A stretch of 64,000 bases of DNA, taken from the NCBI GenBank assembly GCA_943788005.1, contig CALSOP010000001.1:310001-374000 (forward strand). Direction: 5' to 3'. Below, piece by piece: positions 41,180-51,366 of this stretch; within the stretch, counting starts at the first letter, position 1; each line of letters begins with the position of its first letter. The stretch comes from an uncultured Gammaproteobacteria bacterium (GTDB taxonomy: Bacteria; Pseudomonadota; Gammaproteobacteria; Eutrophobiales; Eutrophobiaceae). Both the position numbers and the translations under genes were made by a program. The notes below the pieces were generated by a model. It saw only the letters and a program-made list of their open reading frames with translations. It was not told where the DNA came from and did no database searches.

Positions 41180-41344
41180 TAGACGAACTCTGCCACATCA
41201 TAAGGTATGCGGCAATCTCTTACCGTTTACATCTTCTTCAAAATCATGGTGTTCCCATGAGAACAAGGCTGTGAGCCACGCTTCTGGAGAAATTCAGATT
41301 GGTATATCGATTGCATTTACTACTGAAACTAATAGGAGTCTGAT

Positions 41345-41962
41345 TTGCCAATACAAAGTTTGACCAGTGCGGAAATAATTAAATTTCATAATTCCAGCAA
41401 TACGACGTCTGCACAAGAAAGCACTAGTGTTTTTGGGGAAGATGGGTTTACCTTTGGCGATATCATTGACATCATTAATCCGCTTCAACATATCCCTATT
41501 GTTAGTTCTATATACAGGAAGATTACTGGCGATATCATTGCTCCATCCATGCAGATCGCAGGTGATACATTATTTGGTGGTCCAATAGGGGCAGCAATCT
41601 CGATAGCAAAAGAGGCCTTTAAGGCCCAGTTTAGTCCGGATAGTGCCGAACGAAATGAGACAACCATTAATTCAGTAACCATTGCTAACAATTCGACACC
41701 ACCACTAAAGATTATCAACGCTAATGATTATTCACTAGTCAGTAATCTCAGCATCAATCCCGCAATTAATATTGTTGAGCAGCATTCAGACAACAACTTA
41801 TTTAAACATTACACTGGCTCCATTGGTGAAGCCCTTTATAAGGACTCATTAAGGAGTAACGGTATCAAGGCGACTGAAAAATATGCTGAAGTCATTTCAT
41901 CAACGAAATCACCTGAAAATAATATAGACATCATCATTGGTCCAAAAATTGGCGCAGGTTAA
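41345..41962 (+). CDS. conserved protein with GDIIDIINPLQHIP motif
   Basis: A 205-residue protein without signal peptide; TTG start with TAGGAG 6 bases upstream. The segment FTFGDIIDIINPLQHIPIVS, then SIYRKITGDIIAPSMQIAGD, then TLFGGPIGAAISI recalls a broadly distributed but unnamed bacterial family with a possible membrane-inserting glycine/alanine segment. The remainder is low-complexity and Asn/Ser rich. Function is unknown. Confidence 0.6.
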   Translation: MPIQSLTSAEIIKFHNSSNTTSAQESTSVFGEDGFTFGDIIDIINPLQHIPIVSSIYRKITGDIIAPSMQIAGDTLFGGPIGAAISIAKEAFKAQFSPDSAERNETTINSVTIANNSTPPLKIINANDYSLVSNLSINPAINIVEQHSDNNLFKHYTGSIGEALYKDSLRSNGIKATEKYAEVISSTKSPENNIDIIIGPKIGAG

Positions 41963-42074
41963 TTATAGGATTAAAAACATGCTGATATTGACACTGTTAT
42001 AATCCTGTTAGTGGCCAAAATAAAAAGTTCGAAGTCATTTTCATTTAAGTGTTCTTTCTTTTAAACTCCACAAC

Positions 42075-42953
42075 ATGACTTCACCTATTCCCGCATCATT
42101 GCTGTTTGTAACAGAGCCATTAGTAAACAAACTTTTACAGCATTACGATTATCCACATCCAGAAAACCCGAGTGAGGTAATTGAAGGTTATGACAAACAT
42201 CATGCATTAAGAACTGCAAAAATGTGTGCGGCTGTTGCACATCATTTGGGGCATGATGATGAGAGAGTCCGTCACTATCAAATAGCCTGTTTATTGCATG
42301 ACATCGGACGTGCCGGCCTTGATCAAGACTTGTTTGGTAAAATTTGGACCTGGGCTCGAACCGAGGAGATTCCTACGCGCCCGGCAGAGTGGCGCGCTGA
42401 GCACCCTGACACAATATACGGGAATGAAACCGAAGCATTCTGGACTTTGTATCACACTCAATTACAGGGATTAGGTATAAAAATCGGGGCATGGGCAAAA
42501 GAACAGGTAGAGATGCGTCTGGGCTATGCAAGACGACTCAACCGACTTATGGAACAGTTGAAACCCAAATTGAAACACGACGGCATTCAATGGTTTGATT
42601 GGATGGAGCAAGTTACACTCTATTATTATTATCCGGAAAAGCTGGATGATGCCCCTGACTGGGTGCATGAACTAGGTGAGATACTGGTCGCCTGTGAACA
42701 ACTCGAAGCCTATAGTAATCGAGAACGTGGAAGCGACTACTATAATCGAAATGATGAAAACTTTATTGATGCGTTTAATTATCTGGAATCCTTAAAAGAA
42801 AAAGGTCAGATCAGTGTTAAGGTTTTATCTGCTGTCCGTTTGCTAACCGGGCAAGGTTTGTTCGACACTATATTGGCAGAAGCTCGCGATGGACAGATTT
42901 CAGACAAAGACTTGGATTATCTTCGTTCTTTAGACACCTCAACTTCAGCTTAA
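42075..42953 (+). CDS. HD-domain phosphohydrolase
   Basis: A 292-residue protein with an HD domain: H...HD...D motif visible as HALRTAKMCAAVAHHLGHDD (first His) and ACLLHDIGRAGLDQDLFGK (HD pair). HD proteins hydrolyse nucleotides or phosphoester bonds. The C-terminal part (about 150-290) is helical with a YYYYPEKLDDAPDWVHEL segment. YjbQ follows 8 bases later in the same direction. Confidence 0.8.
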   Translation: MTSPIPASLLFVTEPLVNKLLQHYDYPHPENPSEVIEGYDKHHALRTAKMCAAVAHHLGHDDERVRHYQIACLLHDIGRAGLDQDLFGKIWTWARTEEIPTRPAEWRAEHPDTIYGNETEAFWTLYHTQLQGLGIKIGAWAKEQVEMRLGYARRLNRLMEQLKPKLKHDGIQWFDWMEQVTLYYYYPEKLDDAPDWVHELGEILVACEQLEAYSNRERGSDYYNRNDENFIDAFNYLESLKEKGQISVKVLSAVRLLTGQGLFDTILAEARDGQISDKDLDYLRSLDTSTSA

Positions 42954-42961
42954 GGAAAACA

Positions 42962-43384
42962 ATGACCGTAATAACACAGCAATTCTCAATCGACATGCAA
43001 GGCGCAACTCAGATTGAAAATATTACAGAAAAAGTCCAAAACGGTTTAGTAGAATCAGGGCTCACGGCAGGTATTGTGACACTCTTCATTAAACACACCA
43101 CTGCATCGATAATGATCTTTGAAGACGAACCCGGTTTACGACTAGACACAAAAGTCATCTGGGATAAATTAATCCCTGCCAATCCTGAGTGGCAGCATAA
43201 CACGCGCAACGCTGGAGAGACCAATGGCCACAGCCATTTACGTGGTCAGATACAAGGGCAATCTTTAACCATTCCGTTCACAGAACAAGCATTGATGTTA
43301 GGCACCTGGCAACAGATTGTTGTTGTAGATTTTGATACCGCTGCGCGTACACGAGAGATCGTCATACAAATTATGGGAGAGTAA
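42962..43384 (+). CDS. YjbQ-family protein (UPF0047)
   Basis: A 140-residue single-domain protein of the YjbQ/UPF0047 family. Motifs: TAGIVTLFIKHTTASIMIFE, NTRNAGETNGHSHLRGQIQG, GTWQQIVVVDFDTAARTREI. Some members have a secondary thiamine-phosphate synthase activity in vitro, but the physiological role is unclear. It is in one operon with the HD gene. Confidence 0.9.
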   Translation: MTVITQQFSIDMQGATQIENITEKVQNGLVESGLTAGIVTLFIKHTTASIMIFEDEPGLRLDTKVIWDKLIPANPEWQHNTRNAGETNGHSHLRGQIQGQSLTIPFTEQALMLGTWQQIVVVDFDTAARTREIVIQIMGE

Positions 43385-43414
43385 GTGCACTTATAGTAAC
43401 AACACTAATTATCC

Positions 43415-43942
43415 TTATTCGTAGATTGCTGCCCCCATCAATTCATCAACGAATAACACCGCTTCGGTGTTACTGTAACCGTAGTGTCTCTGAACCAACT
43501 TGATTGCATCGATCTTATCTCCTTTAATAATCCGGTCCATAATCATATCGTCTAATTTCTTTCCTTGTAGTTTCCCGGTTGAATCGCTCTCGATCTTAAT
43601 ATCCGTTTCAATGTTGATGAAATCCGATAAATAAGCCAATGTTTTTTTAATATTCGGCTTTATTCCATTCCATCGAATACGTAATACAGCATCATCCACC
43701 AGACTAACCGGATAATCATGGTACTTAACACTGGATCGACTATTTAGCTGACTAATAGATTTCTCAAGTCGCAAACGTTCTTTAATATCATCAAGTTCGT
43801 GTTTGGATACTTTACTTTTTCTGGCATGGAATAATTCACTTTTTAATTGATTAACTTTAGAACTTAATGGCTTTAAACTTCTTTCATTTACCAGGCCTTG
43901 CTTAATCAAATTTAATTTTTCTCGAGAAAGATTTAATTTCAT
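43415..43942 (-). CDS. hypothetical protein with L7/L12-like C-terminus
   Basis: A 175-residue soluble protein. The first half is highly charged and helical (coiled-coil-like, SLKPLSSKVNQLKSELFHAR). The C-terminal 45 residues (KLDDMIMDRIIKGDKIDAIK, LVQRHYGYSNTEAVLFVDEL) resemble the last domain of ribosomal protein L7/L12 (GNKIEAIKLVRE...LKEAKDFV), a helix pair used in protein contacts on ribosomes. This likeness is my inference. Confidence 0.5.
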   Translation of the reverse strand: MKLNLSREKLNLIKQGLVNERSLKPLSSKVNQLKSELFHARKSKVSKHELDDIKERLRLEKSISQLNSRSSVKYHDYPVSLVDDAVLRIRWNGIKPNIKKTLAYLSDFINIETDIKIESDSTGKLQGKKLDDMIMDRIIKGDKIDAIKLVQRHYGYSNTEAVLFVDELMGAAIYE

Positions 43943-44003
43943 ATCTAAACAGGTGAAAAATTCAGTTACACCTCCATCAGAACCAGATTTATGTGTAGTT
44001 TCT

Positions 44004-44396
44004 TTAGGTCATACGTACCCAATCGATTTCCTGCCAATAAAGCTCAATGACAGCAGGATCAGTTTCCGGGTAGTTATAATTTTGGAATGATCGAAATTTG
44101 ATCAACGTCCTGTTAGAACTGGAACGCATCAACCAATTAGAGGCTAATAAACCTGCCCTGTATCTCGACCAGGCCAAACACGAAATAAAACCGAACCAGA
44201 AAGCAAACCACAAATAAATCAGGTTGAACCATAGCCCTACTGAAAAGCTTATTGAATACCAAACATAATGACCGACACAAGCAAGAAATAATGCGAAGAA
44301 AATACTAAAGACAATAAGACTACCTATTGTTGTGTAACGAAATACCTGCTCATCAAATTCTTTATTACCAACTTGATGAATATTGATAAGTCTCAT
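44004..44396 (-). CDS. hypothetical membrane protein with two helices
   Basis: A 130-residue protein with two hydrophobic helices (about 25-50 and 55-78, Trp/Phe-rich) and soluble ends. No recognised family. It lies 30 bases downstream of the CDF transporter gene in the same direction and may be co-transcribed. Confidence 0.5.
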   Translation of the reverse strand: MRLINIHQVGNKEFDEQVFRYTTIGSLIVFSIFFALFLACVGHYVWYSISFSVGLWFNLIYLWFAFWFGFISCLAWSRYRAGLLASNWLMRSSSNRTLIKFRSFQNYNYPETDPAVIELYWQEIDWVRMT

Positions 44397-44425
44397 AAGC
44401 TCTAATTATAGCAATATAATCCTTT

Positions 44426-45307
44426 TTATTTATTAAACGGTTCTACATGAATAAAAGCATCACCAACATTAAACTGTTCTTCAATTAATAACTCGACCTT
44501 ATCTGCAATATCATGTGATTCTTCAGTCGTTAAATCTGCATTAACAGAAATGACTATATCGATAGCAATGTCGGAACCAATCCATCGTGAACGTATACGC
44601 CCTGCTGATTTTACGCCTTGCACAGTCATTACAGCACTTTTAATATCTTCGGGGTCGATGGCATACTCATCGACGAGTACGGGGAAGGCGCTTTTATATA
44701 ATTCATATGCAAGATAAAACACCAAGCCAGCAACACCCAGCGCACATAATCGATCAAGTATTAAAAAACCCATGCTTGATAATTGCCAGCCAATAATTAC
44801 CACAACCGTTGTTAACACATCGGCAAAAGTATGTGCCGCATCGGCAATCATGATTCCTGATTTCAATCGAATAGCCCAATAACGTTGCCAACTTGCAAGA
44901 GCTATATTTACAACGAGCACACCAATCATCAAAGCGAGTTCCCAAGTGCCACTCACGATCTCTGTTGTCTCTTTAGTAAATGCACTTTTAGCAATTTCTA
45001 TTGCCATTACAGCAAGTAAAGTTGCTAAACCAAATACAGCTAAGGTTTCAAATTTACGGTGGCCATACGGGTGTTCACGATCCGCTGGCATCGTTGATAA
45101 GCGTAATACAATCCAGGCTACAAAATTATTAGCAACATCCGTTAATGAATGGATACAATCGGCGAGTATGGCAAGTGAATTAGTAGATAAACCAACAACA
45201 AGTTTAACAATAAGCACGAGAATATTCGCGCAACCCTCAATTATAATTAAGCGTTGAACCTTCCGGTCACGATCTGTGTATTCGATATGATTTGATTCGC
45301 TTGTCAT
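44426..45307 (-). CDS. cation diffusion facilitator (CDF) transporter
   Basis: A 293-residue metal/H+ antiporter (Zn, Co, Fe or Mn efflux) with six helices. The metal site is visible as LADCIHSLTDVANN in helix 2 (the first D and HxxxD) and ADAAHTFADVLTT in helix 5. The C-terminal cytosolic domain (about 205-293) has the ferredoxin-like fold and EEQFNVGDAFIHVEPFN end. The metal specificity is not decidable from the motifs. Confidence 0.88.
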   Translation of the reverse strand: MTSESNHIEYTDRDRKVQRLIIIEGCANILVLIVKLVVGLSTNSLAILADCIHSLTDVANNFVAWIVLRLSTMPADREHPYGHRKFETLAVFGLATLLAVMAIEIAKSAFTKETTEIVSGTWELALMIGVLVVNIALASWQRYWAIRLKSGIMIADAAHTFADVLTTVVVIIGWQLSSMGFLILDRLCALGVAGLVFYLAYELYKSAFPVLVDEYAIDPEDIKSAVMTVQGVKSAGRIRSRWIGSDIAIDIVISVNADLTTEESHDIADKVELLIEEQFNVGDAFIHVEPFNK

Positions 45308-45375
45308 TAGAAAATTTAATTTTTTAATAAGTGCAAGCTAGAAAACTTATTAATTGGCTGGTTGAAAATTATTTT

Positions 45376-46272
45376 TCATGATTTTTCTGTAAATTCTTTA
45401 CACCTCTTGGTGAATGACTTCACACTATCTGGTATTGGCACCCTCAATGTAGCCAATTTAATCAGAAGCACACCACCTTCCTTAATTAAACGATAGGCAT
45501 ACATAAATTGTATATTTTTCTTATCATTTTTATCCATCAATAGACTGTTCAGGCTATGCTCGTATTCTTCTTTAGCTGCAATGTAGCGTGGCCAAACATC
45601 AAACATTGCCGGATCGGTACGAATTGTCTCACAAGTCATTTTAGCCATGACACCCAACTCGATGAGTTTATTATTGACATCAGAAAAAGCACCATCCCCT
45701 ATCGTAACAGTACTTATTGCACTTGTGATCTGATCAATATCAGACATCGTTTGAGAGATCTTGATATATCGACTTTGAAAAAAATCTTCTATCGGCAGAG
45801 AGAAAACCTTAAACGGTTCACCCCAAAGTTCATCAACGCCTTCCCCACCATCTGCAAGCTTGATATTCTTTCCCAAAGACAACGCCTCTATAAAACATCT
45901 TCCACACTCGCGTAATAACTCATTGCTGGTTTCAATCTTTACTCCAGCCTCTTCAAGCTCAACAATTGCAGTTAAAATTTGTCGTCCACGATTTAATAAT
46001 GAGCCCGCTAGCATCGCACCTTTAACACGCTTTCTTGCCGGGTTATCTTCGGCTTCATAAATCTCACGAATATCATCCAGACGCTTGCTGGGTGTATTAA
46101 TTCCCTGCTCTACATGATGAAACACTCGGCGCGTTAATTGGTCAATCATTTGTTTCTTATCAGCATAGCTATCCTTATGTAAGTGATAACTCCTAATCCA
46201 GTAACCATCGTAAAACACACATGATTTACCAGCGATATCTCGAGTCGTACCATTTTTTACTTCATCAGACAT
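45376..46272 (-). CDS. conserved protein, unknown function
   Basis: A 298-residue soluble, helical protein with no signal or membrane segments. An N-terminal SCVFYDGYWIRSYHLHKD stretch is followed by helices with LTRRVFHHVEQGINTP, ARKRVKGAMLAGSLLNRGRQ and a C-terminal FTKRCKEF. Nothing points to a known enzyme. It is not obviously in an operon. Confidence 0.45.
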   Translation of the reverse strand: MSDEVKNGTTRDIAGKSCVFYDGYWIRSYHLHKDSYADKKQMIDQLTRRVFHHVEQGINTPSKRLDDIREIYEAEDNPARKRVKGAMLAGSLLNRGRQILTAIVELEEAGVKIETSNELLRECGRCFIEALSLGKNIKLADGGEGVDELWGEPFKVFSLPIEDFFQSRYIKISQTMSDIDQITSAISTVTIGDGAFSDVNNKLIELGVMAKMTCETIRTDPAMFDVWPRYIAAKEEYEHSLNSLLMDKNDKKNIQFMYAYRLIKEGGVLLIKLATLRVPIPDSVKSFTKRCKEFTEKS

Positions 46273-46524
46273 AGTAAGTTTTTAAGACCTTAAACCGTTA
46301 AAATAACTCGCTCCAATGTAACCGATATATTGTAATACTTCTGAGCATATCCTCATACCCACATAGAGCAGGTTTTATCTATTGCAAAAGAAAGAGCTTT
46401 ATGGGAATAGGCCAACAGGACTTAAAGCATAATTAGCCCGTAAAGAATAAATATCAAAATCAAAAAAGAATATTTATCTACGAAAAAAGAAGATTAATTC
46501 TTGCTCACTTAATTCTGACTTTTC

Positions 46525-47433
46525 TTATACATCATCAATGCCATGGTGATGGCCTCGAGCATGTGTACGCATAGCAAAACCAAGACCAATAAAAACGATG
46601 ATGACACCTACAATAAAATTAGGTTTGATCACTTCTCCTAAAAATAGATAGCCCAAAATGATGGCAGTTATTGGATTTAATGTAACAAAAATAGTCGTAA
46701 ACGTTGCAGTACTCTTATTCAAGACCCAGTTCAATAGAAAGAATGCAAGTCCACCGGCTACTATACCCAGATAAACCATTAAACCTATTTGCGTAGGTGT
46801 CAGTGCCATTACATGAACATCGATGCCGTTAGCGAGGCTAAATGGTAATAGACACAAGCATCCAGCCAACATTGCCAATGGGGTCATGGTCGAAGCAGGC
46901 ACTTCTTGTAAAACTTGCCGCGCAAAAGTGGCATAGATTCCACCAATAACTGCCGTAAACAGCATGATAATCTCACCTTTGAATAAGACCCCATTGTCTG
47001 AAAGCATCATCAATTTATCTGATAGAGCAACCGCAAGACCCAGCAAAGTTAGCCCTATTGCTATTAAAGAACCTTTATTAATACTCTCATGACCAATAGC
47101 TTTACTGACCAACATGGCCCAGATCGGCATCGTTGCCAAGACAAGTGAGCCTCGTGCCGCACTGGTATGTACGAATCCCCAGGAAAACATAAAAGGAAAC
47201 AACGCAAAAAACAAAGCCCCGAGACCAGCAATCTTTAGCAGCAGGATTTTAGTTAAGCGTGATGTACGAAACAGGAAGAACAGCGGCAACATTGCAAAAC
47301 CACCAAACAGATATCTCATAAAGGCAATCTCTACTGGATCCAGAACTGTCACCAGATAGCGTGTGGTCACAGATGCTGTACCAGTAAGGATGTGACAACA
47401 CATAATCGCCAGAGTTGGTTTCCATACACTCAT
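46525..47433 (-). CDS. EamA/DMT-superfamily transporter
   Basis: A 302-residue inner membrane protein with two EamA domains of five helices each: ILTGTASVTTRYLVTVLDPV in the first repeat, and the second from about 145 (GEIIMLFTAVIGGIYATFAR). It differs from the transporter at 21826. A His-rich C-terminus (ARGHHHGIDDV) is unusual and could bind metal. It heads the photolyase-type cluster in reverse orientation, divergent from the SDR. Confidence 0.85.
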   Translation of the reverse strand: MSVWKPTLAIMCCHILTGTASVTTRYLVTVLDPVEIAFMRYLFGGFAMLPLFFLFRTSRLTKILLLKIAGLGALFFALFPFMFSWGFVHTSAARGSLVLATMPIWAMLVSKAIGHESINKGSLIAIGLTLLGLAVALSDKLMMLSDNGVLFKGEIIMLFTAVIGGIYATFARQVLQEVPASTMTPLAMLAGCLCLLPFSLANGIDVHVMALTPTQIGLMVYLGIVAGGLAFFLLNWVLNKSTATFTTIFVTLNPITAIILGYLFLGEVIKPNFIVGVIIVFIGLGFAMRTHARGHHHGIDDV

Positions 47434-47627
47434 ATGTTGATTTTGATATATTTAGGCAGCAAATTGATTATTGGTATGACTATATTATGAATGCCATGTT
47501 TATTATCGTTTACCATTAATACTATGTATAGGTCATTCATACTAAGAATGAGTCTATATTTAAACTTATTCCAACCACCTTATACTAACACCAACTAATC
47601 TGAAAAATTTAATACGGAGCTTATTAT

Positions 47628-48377
47628 ATGTATAACGCACTCGTGATTGGCGCATCCGGTGGTATTGGAATAGCGATGACACAGCTGCTGCTGAAAAAAG
47701 GCATCCATGTCATTGCTAGTGTTAGAGAGCACCGAATCAATAAATCTGAGCCACTAAACAAGCTAAAATCAGACAATAAGTCACAGCTAATATTAGTTTC
47801 GATGGATGTTAGTACCCAGGAAAGTGTAAAAAAAGCATTTTCTTCAATATCAGAACAAACAAATAAGTTACATTTGGTCATCAATTGCACCGGTCTACTG
47901 CATAGCAGTACAGGTCTTCAACCTGAGAAACGTCTGGAAGATATTAATGCTGACAATCTCAGCCAATCTTTTGCTATTAACTCCATTGGCCCCTTACTTA
48001 TCGCCCGTTATGCATTGCCTCTGCTGCGCCATGAAGAACGCAGTGTACTATCGAATATGTCTGCCCGTGTCGGTAGTATTTCGGATAACCGCGCTGGTGG
48101 CTGGTATGCCTATCGAGCGGCAAAGGCGGCACAAAACATGATCACTAAAACCCTTGCAATTGAATTGAATAGACGTTCACCGAACACTATTTGTATCGGT
48201 CTACATCCCGGTACCGTGAATACTGAATTATCTAAACCGTTCCAAAGAAATTTGAAGCCAGGGCAACTTACGACGGCAGAGCAATCGGCAGGTTATCTGT
48301 ATAAAGTCATTACTGAGTTAGAGCAAAAAGACAGTGGCAAAGTATTTGCTTGGGACGGTAGCGAGATACTACCATGA
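47628..48377 (+). CDS. short-chain dehydrogenase/reductase (CsgA-like)
   Basis: A 249-residue SDR with NAD(P) site GASGGIG near residue 7, the NNAG-like NCTGLL variant, catalytic Ser near 143 (SNMSARVGSIS), and YRAAKAA (Tyr, Lys). The C-factor/CsgA-like members are found next to photolyase genes in gammaproteobacteria. It converges with the photolyase gene, overlapping its end by nine bases. Confidence 0.88.
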   Translation: MYNALVIGASGGIGIAMTQLLLKKGIHVIASVREHRINKSEPLNKLKSDNKSQLILVSMDVSTQESVKKAFSSISEQTNKLHLVINCTGLLHSSTGLQPEKRLEDINADNLSQSFAINSIGPLLIARYALPLLRHEERSVLSNMSARVGSISDNRAGGWYAYRAAKAAQNMITKTLAIELNRRSPNTICIGLHPGTVNTELSKPFQRNLKPGQLTTAEQSAGYLYKVITELEQKDSGKVFAWDGSEILP

Positions 48378-49919
48378 TGAATAGTAACCGTAGCTCCTTA
48401 AACCAGATTGTCCAAGTAGTCTTGAGCCTGTGAGCTGATTTGTTTTTTTTTCCGTATCGGAAAGACGTGATAAGTTTTTATAAGACAACGTCATTCGGTG
48501 ATTGTCCTTAAAGCGCTCTTCATGTCTGATCAAGTAATACCAATAAAGATTGGTAAATGGGCATGCGTCCTGACCTACTCTTTTACTGTAATTATATGTA
48601 CATTGCTTACAATAGTTCGACATCCGATTTATGTACGAACCAGTTGAAATATAAGGCTTTGTACCAACAATGCCACCGTCAGCATAGAGAGCCATACCCA
48701 AAGTATTGGGTAGCTCGACCCATTCATAAGCATCTGTATAAACAGCCAGATACCAGTCGCAGACAGACTTGATATCCAGACCAGCAAGGTTAGCGAAATT
48801 ACCTGTAATCATTAAACGCTGAATATGATGCGAATAGCCTTCTGCACGAGTCATGTTGACTACATCAGAGACACATTTCATTTCAGTATTGGCATCCCAA
48901 TAAAAGGCTGGTAGCGGTCTGGTCGCATTCAGCACATTCAACTTTGCGTATTCAGGCATCTGATGCCAATAAATACCACGGATATATTCACGCCAACCTA
49001 TTATCTGCCTTATAAACCCTTCAGCCGCATTTAATGGCACGTGACCATCAACAAAGGCTTGCTCAACGTTTTGACATACTTCTAAAGGATCAAGTAATCC
49101 ACAATTAATATACTGTGAAATTACACTATGAAATAGAAAGGGTTCAGCGCTTAACATCGCATCCTGATAATCACCAAACCAGGGTAGCTGATGTTTAATA
49201 AAATGTTCCATTGCTTTTTTGGCTTGTTTTGCTGTTACTGCGAACCAGAAAGGCTTGAGATCGCCAAAATGATCGGAAAATTTATTACTTACAACCTGTA
49301 AAACATTATTTGTAATCTTATTGGTTTCAAACTTAAGCGGTCGCCTTAATTCATTGTTCTGTTTGAGTGATTTTCTATTTTGCTTATCAAAATTCCACTT
49401 ACCACCAACAGGTTTATCTCCATCCATCAACAGGTTTGTTTTTCGTCGCATCTGTCGATACCAGAATTCCATGGTGAGCTGTTTTCTATTGTTGGCCCAT
49501 GTTTCAAATTCTTTATGGCTCGCAATAAAGCGTTCATACGGCATAATCTTTACCGGTAAGCCGAATAGTTTTTGCCATCCTTTAATTTCTCTTAGCAATC
49601 GATATTCACCGGGCTCAGTAACAACTACTTGCTCAAACTTAGTTGTTTTCAGTAATCGCTGTATTTCTCCTGTAATCGAGCCGCTATTTTCAGGATCATC
49701 AATATAAATATATTTAACCTTTAATTTTTTAGCTTTCAATTCAGCGGCAAAATGTCGCATTACAGAAAAAACAAATGCGATTTTCTTTTTATGATGTTTA
49801 ACATAAGTGGCCTCTTCGTTGACTTCGGCCATAAGAATCGTGTCTGATGACTTAACACCTCGTAACGAAGTTACGGATGAAGAACATTGATCACCAAGTA
49901 ATAGTATTAAACTACTCAT
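48369..49919 (-). CDS. iron-sulfur (6-4)-type photolyase/cryptochrome
   Basis: A 516-residue FeS-BCP (PhrB/CryB-like) photolyase. The N-terminal antenna domain starts LILLLGDQCSSSVTSLRG; FAD domain features include EFWYRQMRRKTNLLMDG, GFIRQIIGWREYIRGIYWHQ and MTRAEGYSHHIQRLMITGNF. The [4Fe-4S] cluster cysteines are C in YCKQCTYN, DACPF and an upstream Cys. Known members repair (6-4) photoproducts or sense light, using FAD and a ribolumazine antenna. Full length. Confidence 0.92.
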   Translation of the reverse strand: MSSLILLLGDQCSSSVTSLRGVKSSDTILMAEVNEEATYVKHHKKKIAFVFSVMRHFAAELKAKKLKVKYIYIDDPENSGSITGEIQRLLKTTKFEQVVVTEPGEYRLLREIKGWQKLFGLPVKIMPYERFIASHKEFETWANNRKQLTMEFWYRQMRRKTNLLMDGDKPVGGKWNFDKQNRKSLKQNNELRRPLKFETNKITNNVLQVVSNKFSDHFGDLKPFWFAVTAKQAKKAMEHFIKHQLPWFGDYQDAMLSAEPFLFHSVISQYINCGLLDPLEVCQNVEQAFVDGHVPLNAAEGFIRQIIGWREYIRGIYWHQMPEYAKLNVLNATRPLPAFYWDANTEMKCVSDVVNMTRAEGYSHHIQRLMITGNFANLAGLDIKSVCDWYLAVYTDAYEWVELPNTLGMALYADGGIVGTKPYISTGSYINRMSNYCKQCTYNYSKRVGQDACPFTNLYWYYLIRHEERFKDNHRMTLSYKNLSRLSDTEKKTNQLTGSRLLGQSGLRSYGYYSSW

Positions 49920-49952
49920 CTGCTATATCGTGTCAGCATAATGTAACTGCCC

Positions 49953-51278
49953 TCAACCACTAACATTACTCAAGCGCATAATGTAGGCACTGCCAAATAA
50001 TGAAATCACTGATAATATAAAGATCACCGTTTGCACATTGAATAGATCAGCAATCACCCCAACCGATCCAGCTAACAACATAACAATGCCAATAACGGTA
50101 TTGCTCACTGCGACATATTGTGCACGATTTTCCTTATTCGCCATATCAACAAGATAGACTTTACGCCCTAGTCGGACCCCACCGTGGGCAAGTGAGATCA
50201 AAAAGAACAACACCATAATGCTCGCTATATTGAAATTAACATCCATTCCATAAGTGGTTAAATAACTAACAATGAGACCTACTACACCGGCTAACAAGGC
50301 AGAGAGCGCCATAACATTTCGACTATTGTGATCAGCATATTTACCAATAAGTGGCGCACTTAAACTACTGGCTAGACCATTAGCAATTATCAGCCACCCA
50401 AGAATAGTCAATTCTCCATTCAGTAATTGTTGTACAAGCACTACATAGAAAGGAATAACAAGTGCCACACTAAGTAATAAAACACGACTGATTACATATT
50501 TTTGAAAAAGTTTATCCTGAACGAGTAATCCAAGACTTCGAATAGCTTCATCAAAAGCATTGCCTCCACCTTCAGTGGAACCGGCTGGTTCAATGATATA
50601 ATTAAAACTACATAGGGCAAACAACCATGATATGCCTGCGAAAATAATAAACATCACCAGGATTTCTCGGCCCATTGCGCTGATAAAATCAGTTTGCAAG
50701 AGGAAGCCAATAGTCAGTGTCGCCAAACCTGCGAGCGAGGTGCTGTAGCCCATCAATCGACCACGGCGTGTTTTTGAAATCGTCTTACCTAATACATCCT
50801 TTGCGGACACAGAGCATAAACCACGCGCTAAACTATAAAAAATCAGACAAAATATGATTAACCAACCTGCTAAAACACCACTCGTATTCCAGCTTATAAA
50901 TGCCATCAAAAACAGCATCATTGCTGATAACAAGGCACCTAACAACCAGACAACCTTACGTTGACTCATCGCTCTTATATAGGCTGCAACAATCAATTGA
51001 GGTAATAACACACCTGCTTCGCGTATCGGCACCAGAAATCCGATAAAACTTGCAGGCACGCCGAGGACACTGAATAACCAGGGCAATGTGAGTCGTGCGC
51101 TGACTAATTCATCCGAAATTTTATTTAGAAAATTTGCACATAGATAAGCAAAGAAATTTCGTGGCTGATCTTCACAAGCCTGCTCAGGGATGTCTTTACA
51201 TACTCGTGCATCCTCATCACCTGTGACTTGGTCATAGAACCAACTCAATCCATGTTCTATTAATTTGCGTGACGACAT
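49953..51278 (-). CDS. MFS transporter
   Basis: A 441-residue major facilitator with about 12 helices. The N-terminal cytosolic segment (MSSRKLIEHGLSWFYDQVTG) is longer than usual. Signatures are weak: RRGRLMGYSTSLAGLATLTI after helix 4. This type of MFS permease occurs beside FeS-photolyases in several gammaproteobacteria and its substrate is unknown. It precedes the photolyase with a 33-base gap, same strand, so they form an operon. Confidence 0.83.
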   Translation of the reverse strand: MSSRKLIEHGLSWFYDQVTGDEDARVCKDIPEQACEDQPRNFFAYLCANFLNKISDELVSARLTLPWLFSVLGVPASFIGFLVPIREAGVLLPQLIVAAYIRAMSQRKVVWLLGALLSAMMLFLMAFISWNTSGVLAGWLIIFCLIFYSLARGLCSVSAKDVLGKTISKTRRGRLMGYSTSLAGLATLTIGFLLQTDFISAMGREILVMFIIFAGISWLFALCSFNYIIEPAGSTEGGGNAFDEAIRSLGLLVQDKLFQKYVISRVLLLSVALVIPFYVVLVQQLLNGELTILGWLIIANGLASSLSAPLIGKYADHNSRNVMALSALLAGVVGLIVSYLTTYGMDVNFNIASIMVLFFLISLAHGGVRLGRKVYLVDMANKENRAQYVAVSNTVIGIVMLLAGSVGVIADLFNVQTVIFILSVISLFGSAYIMRLSNVSG

Positions 51279-51366
51279 CTATTGAATTTCATATCTGTGA
51301 CAACAATATTGTGACAATATTTACATCTCATCTGTATATTGTTTTCATTTTTCGCCATTCAAAATA

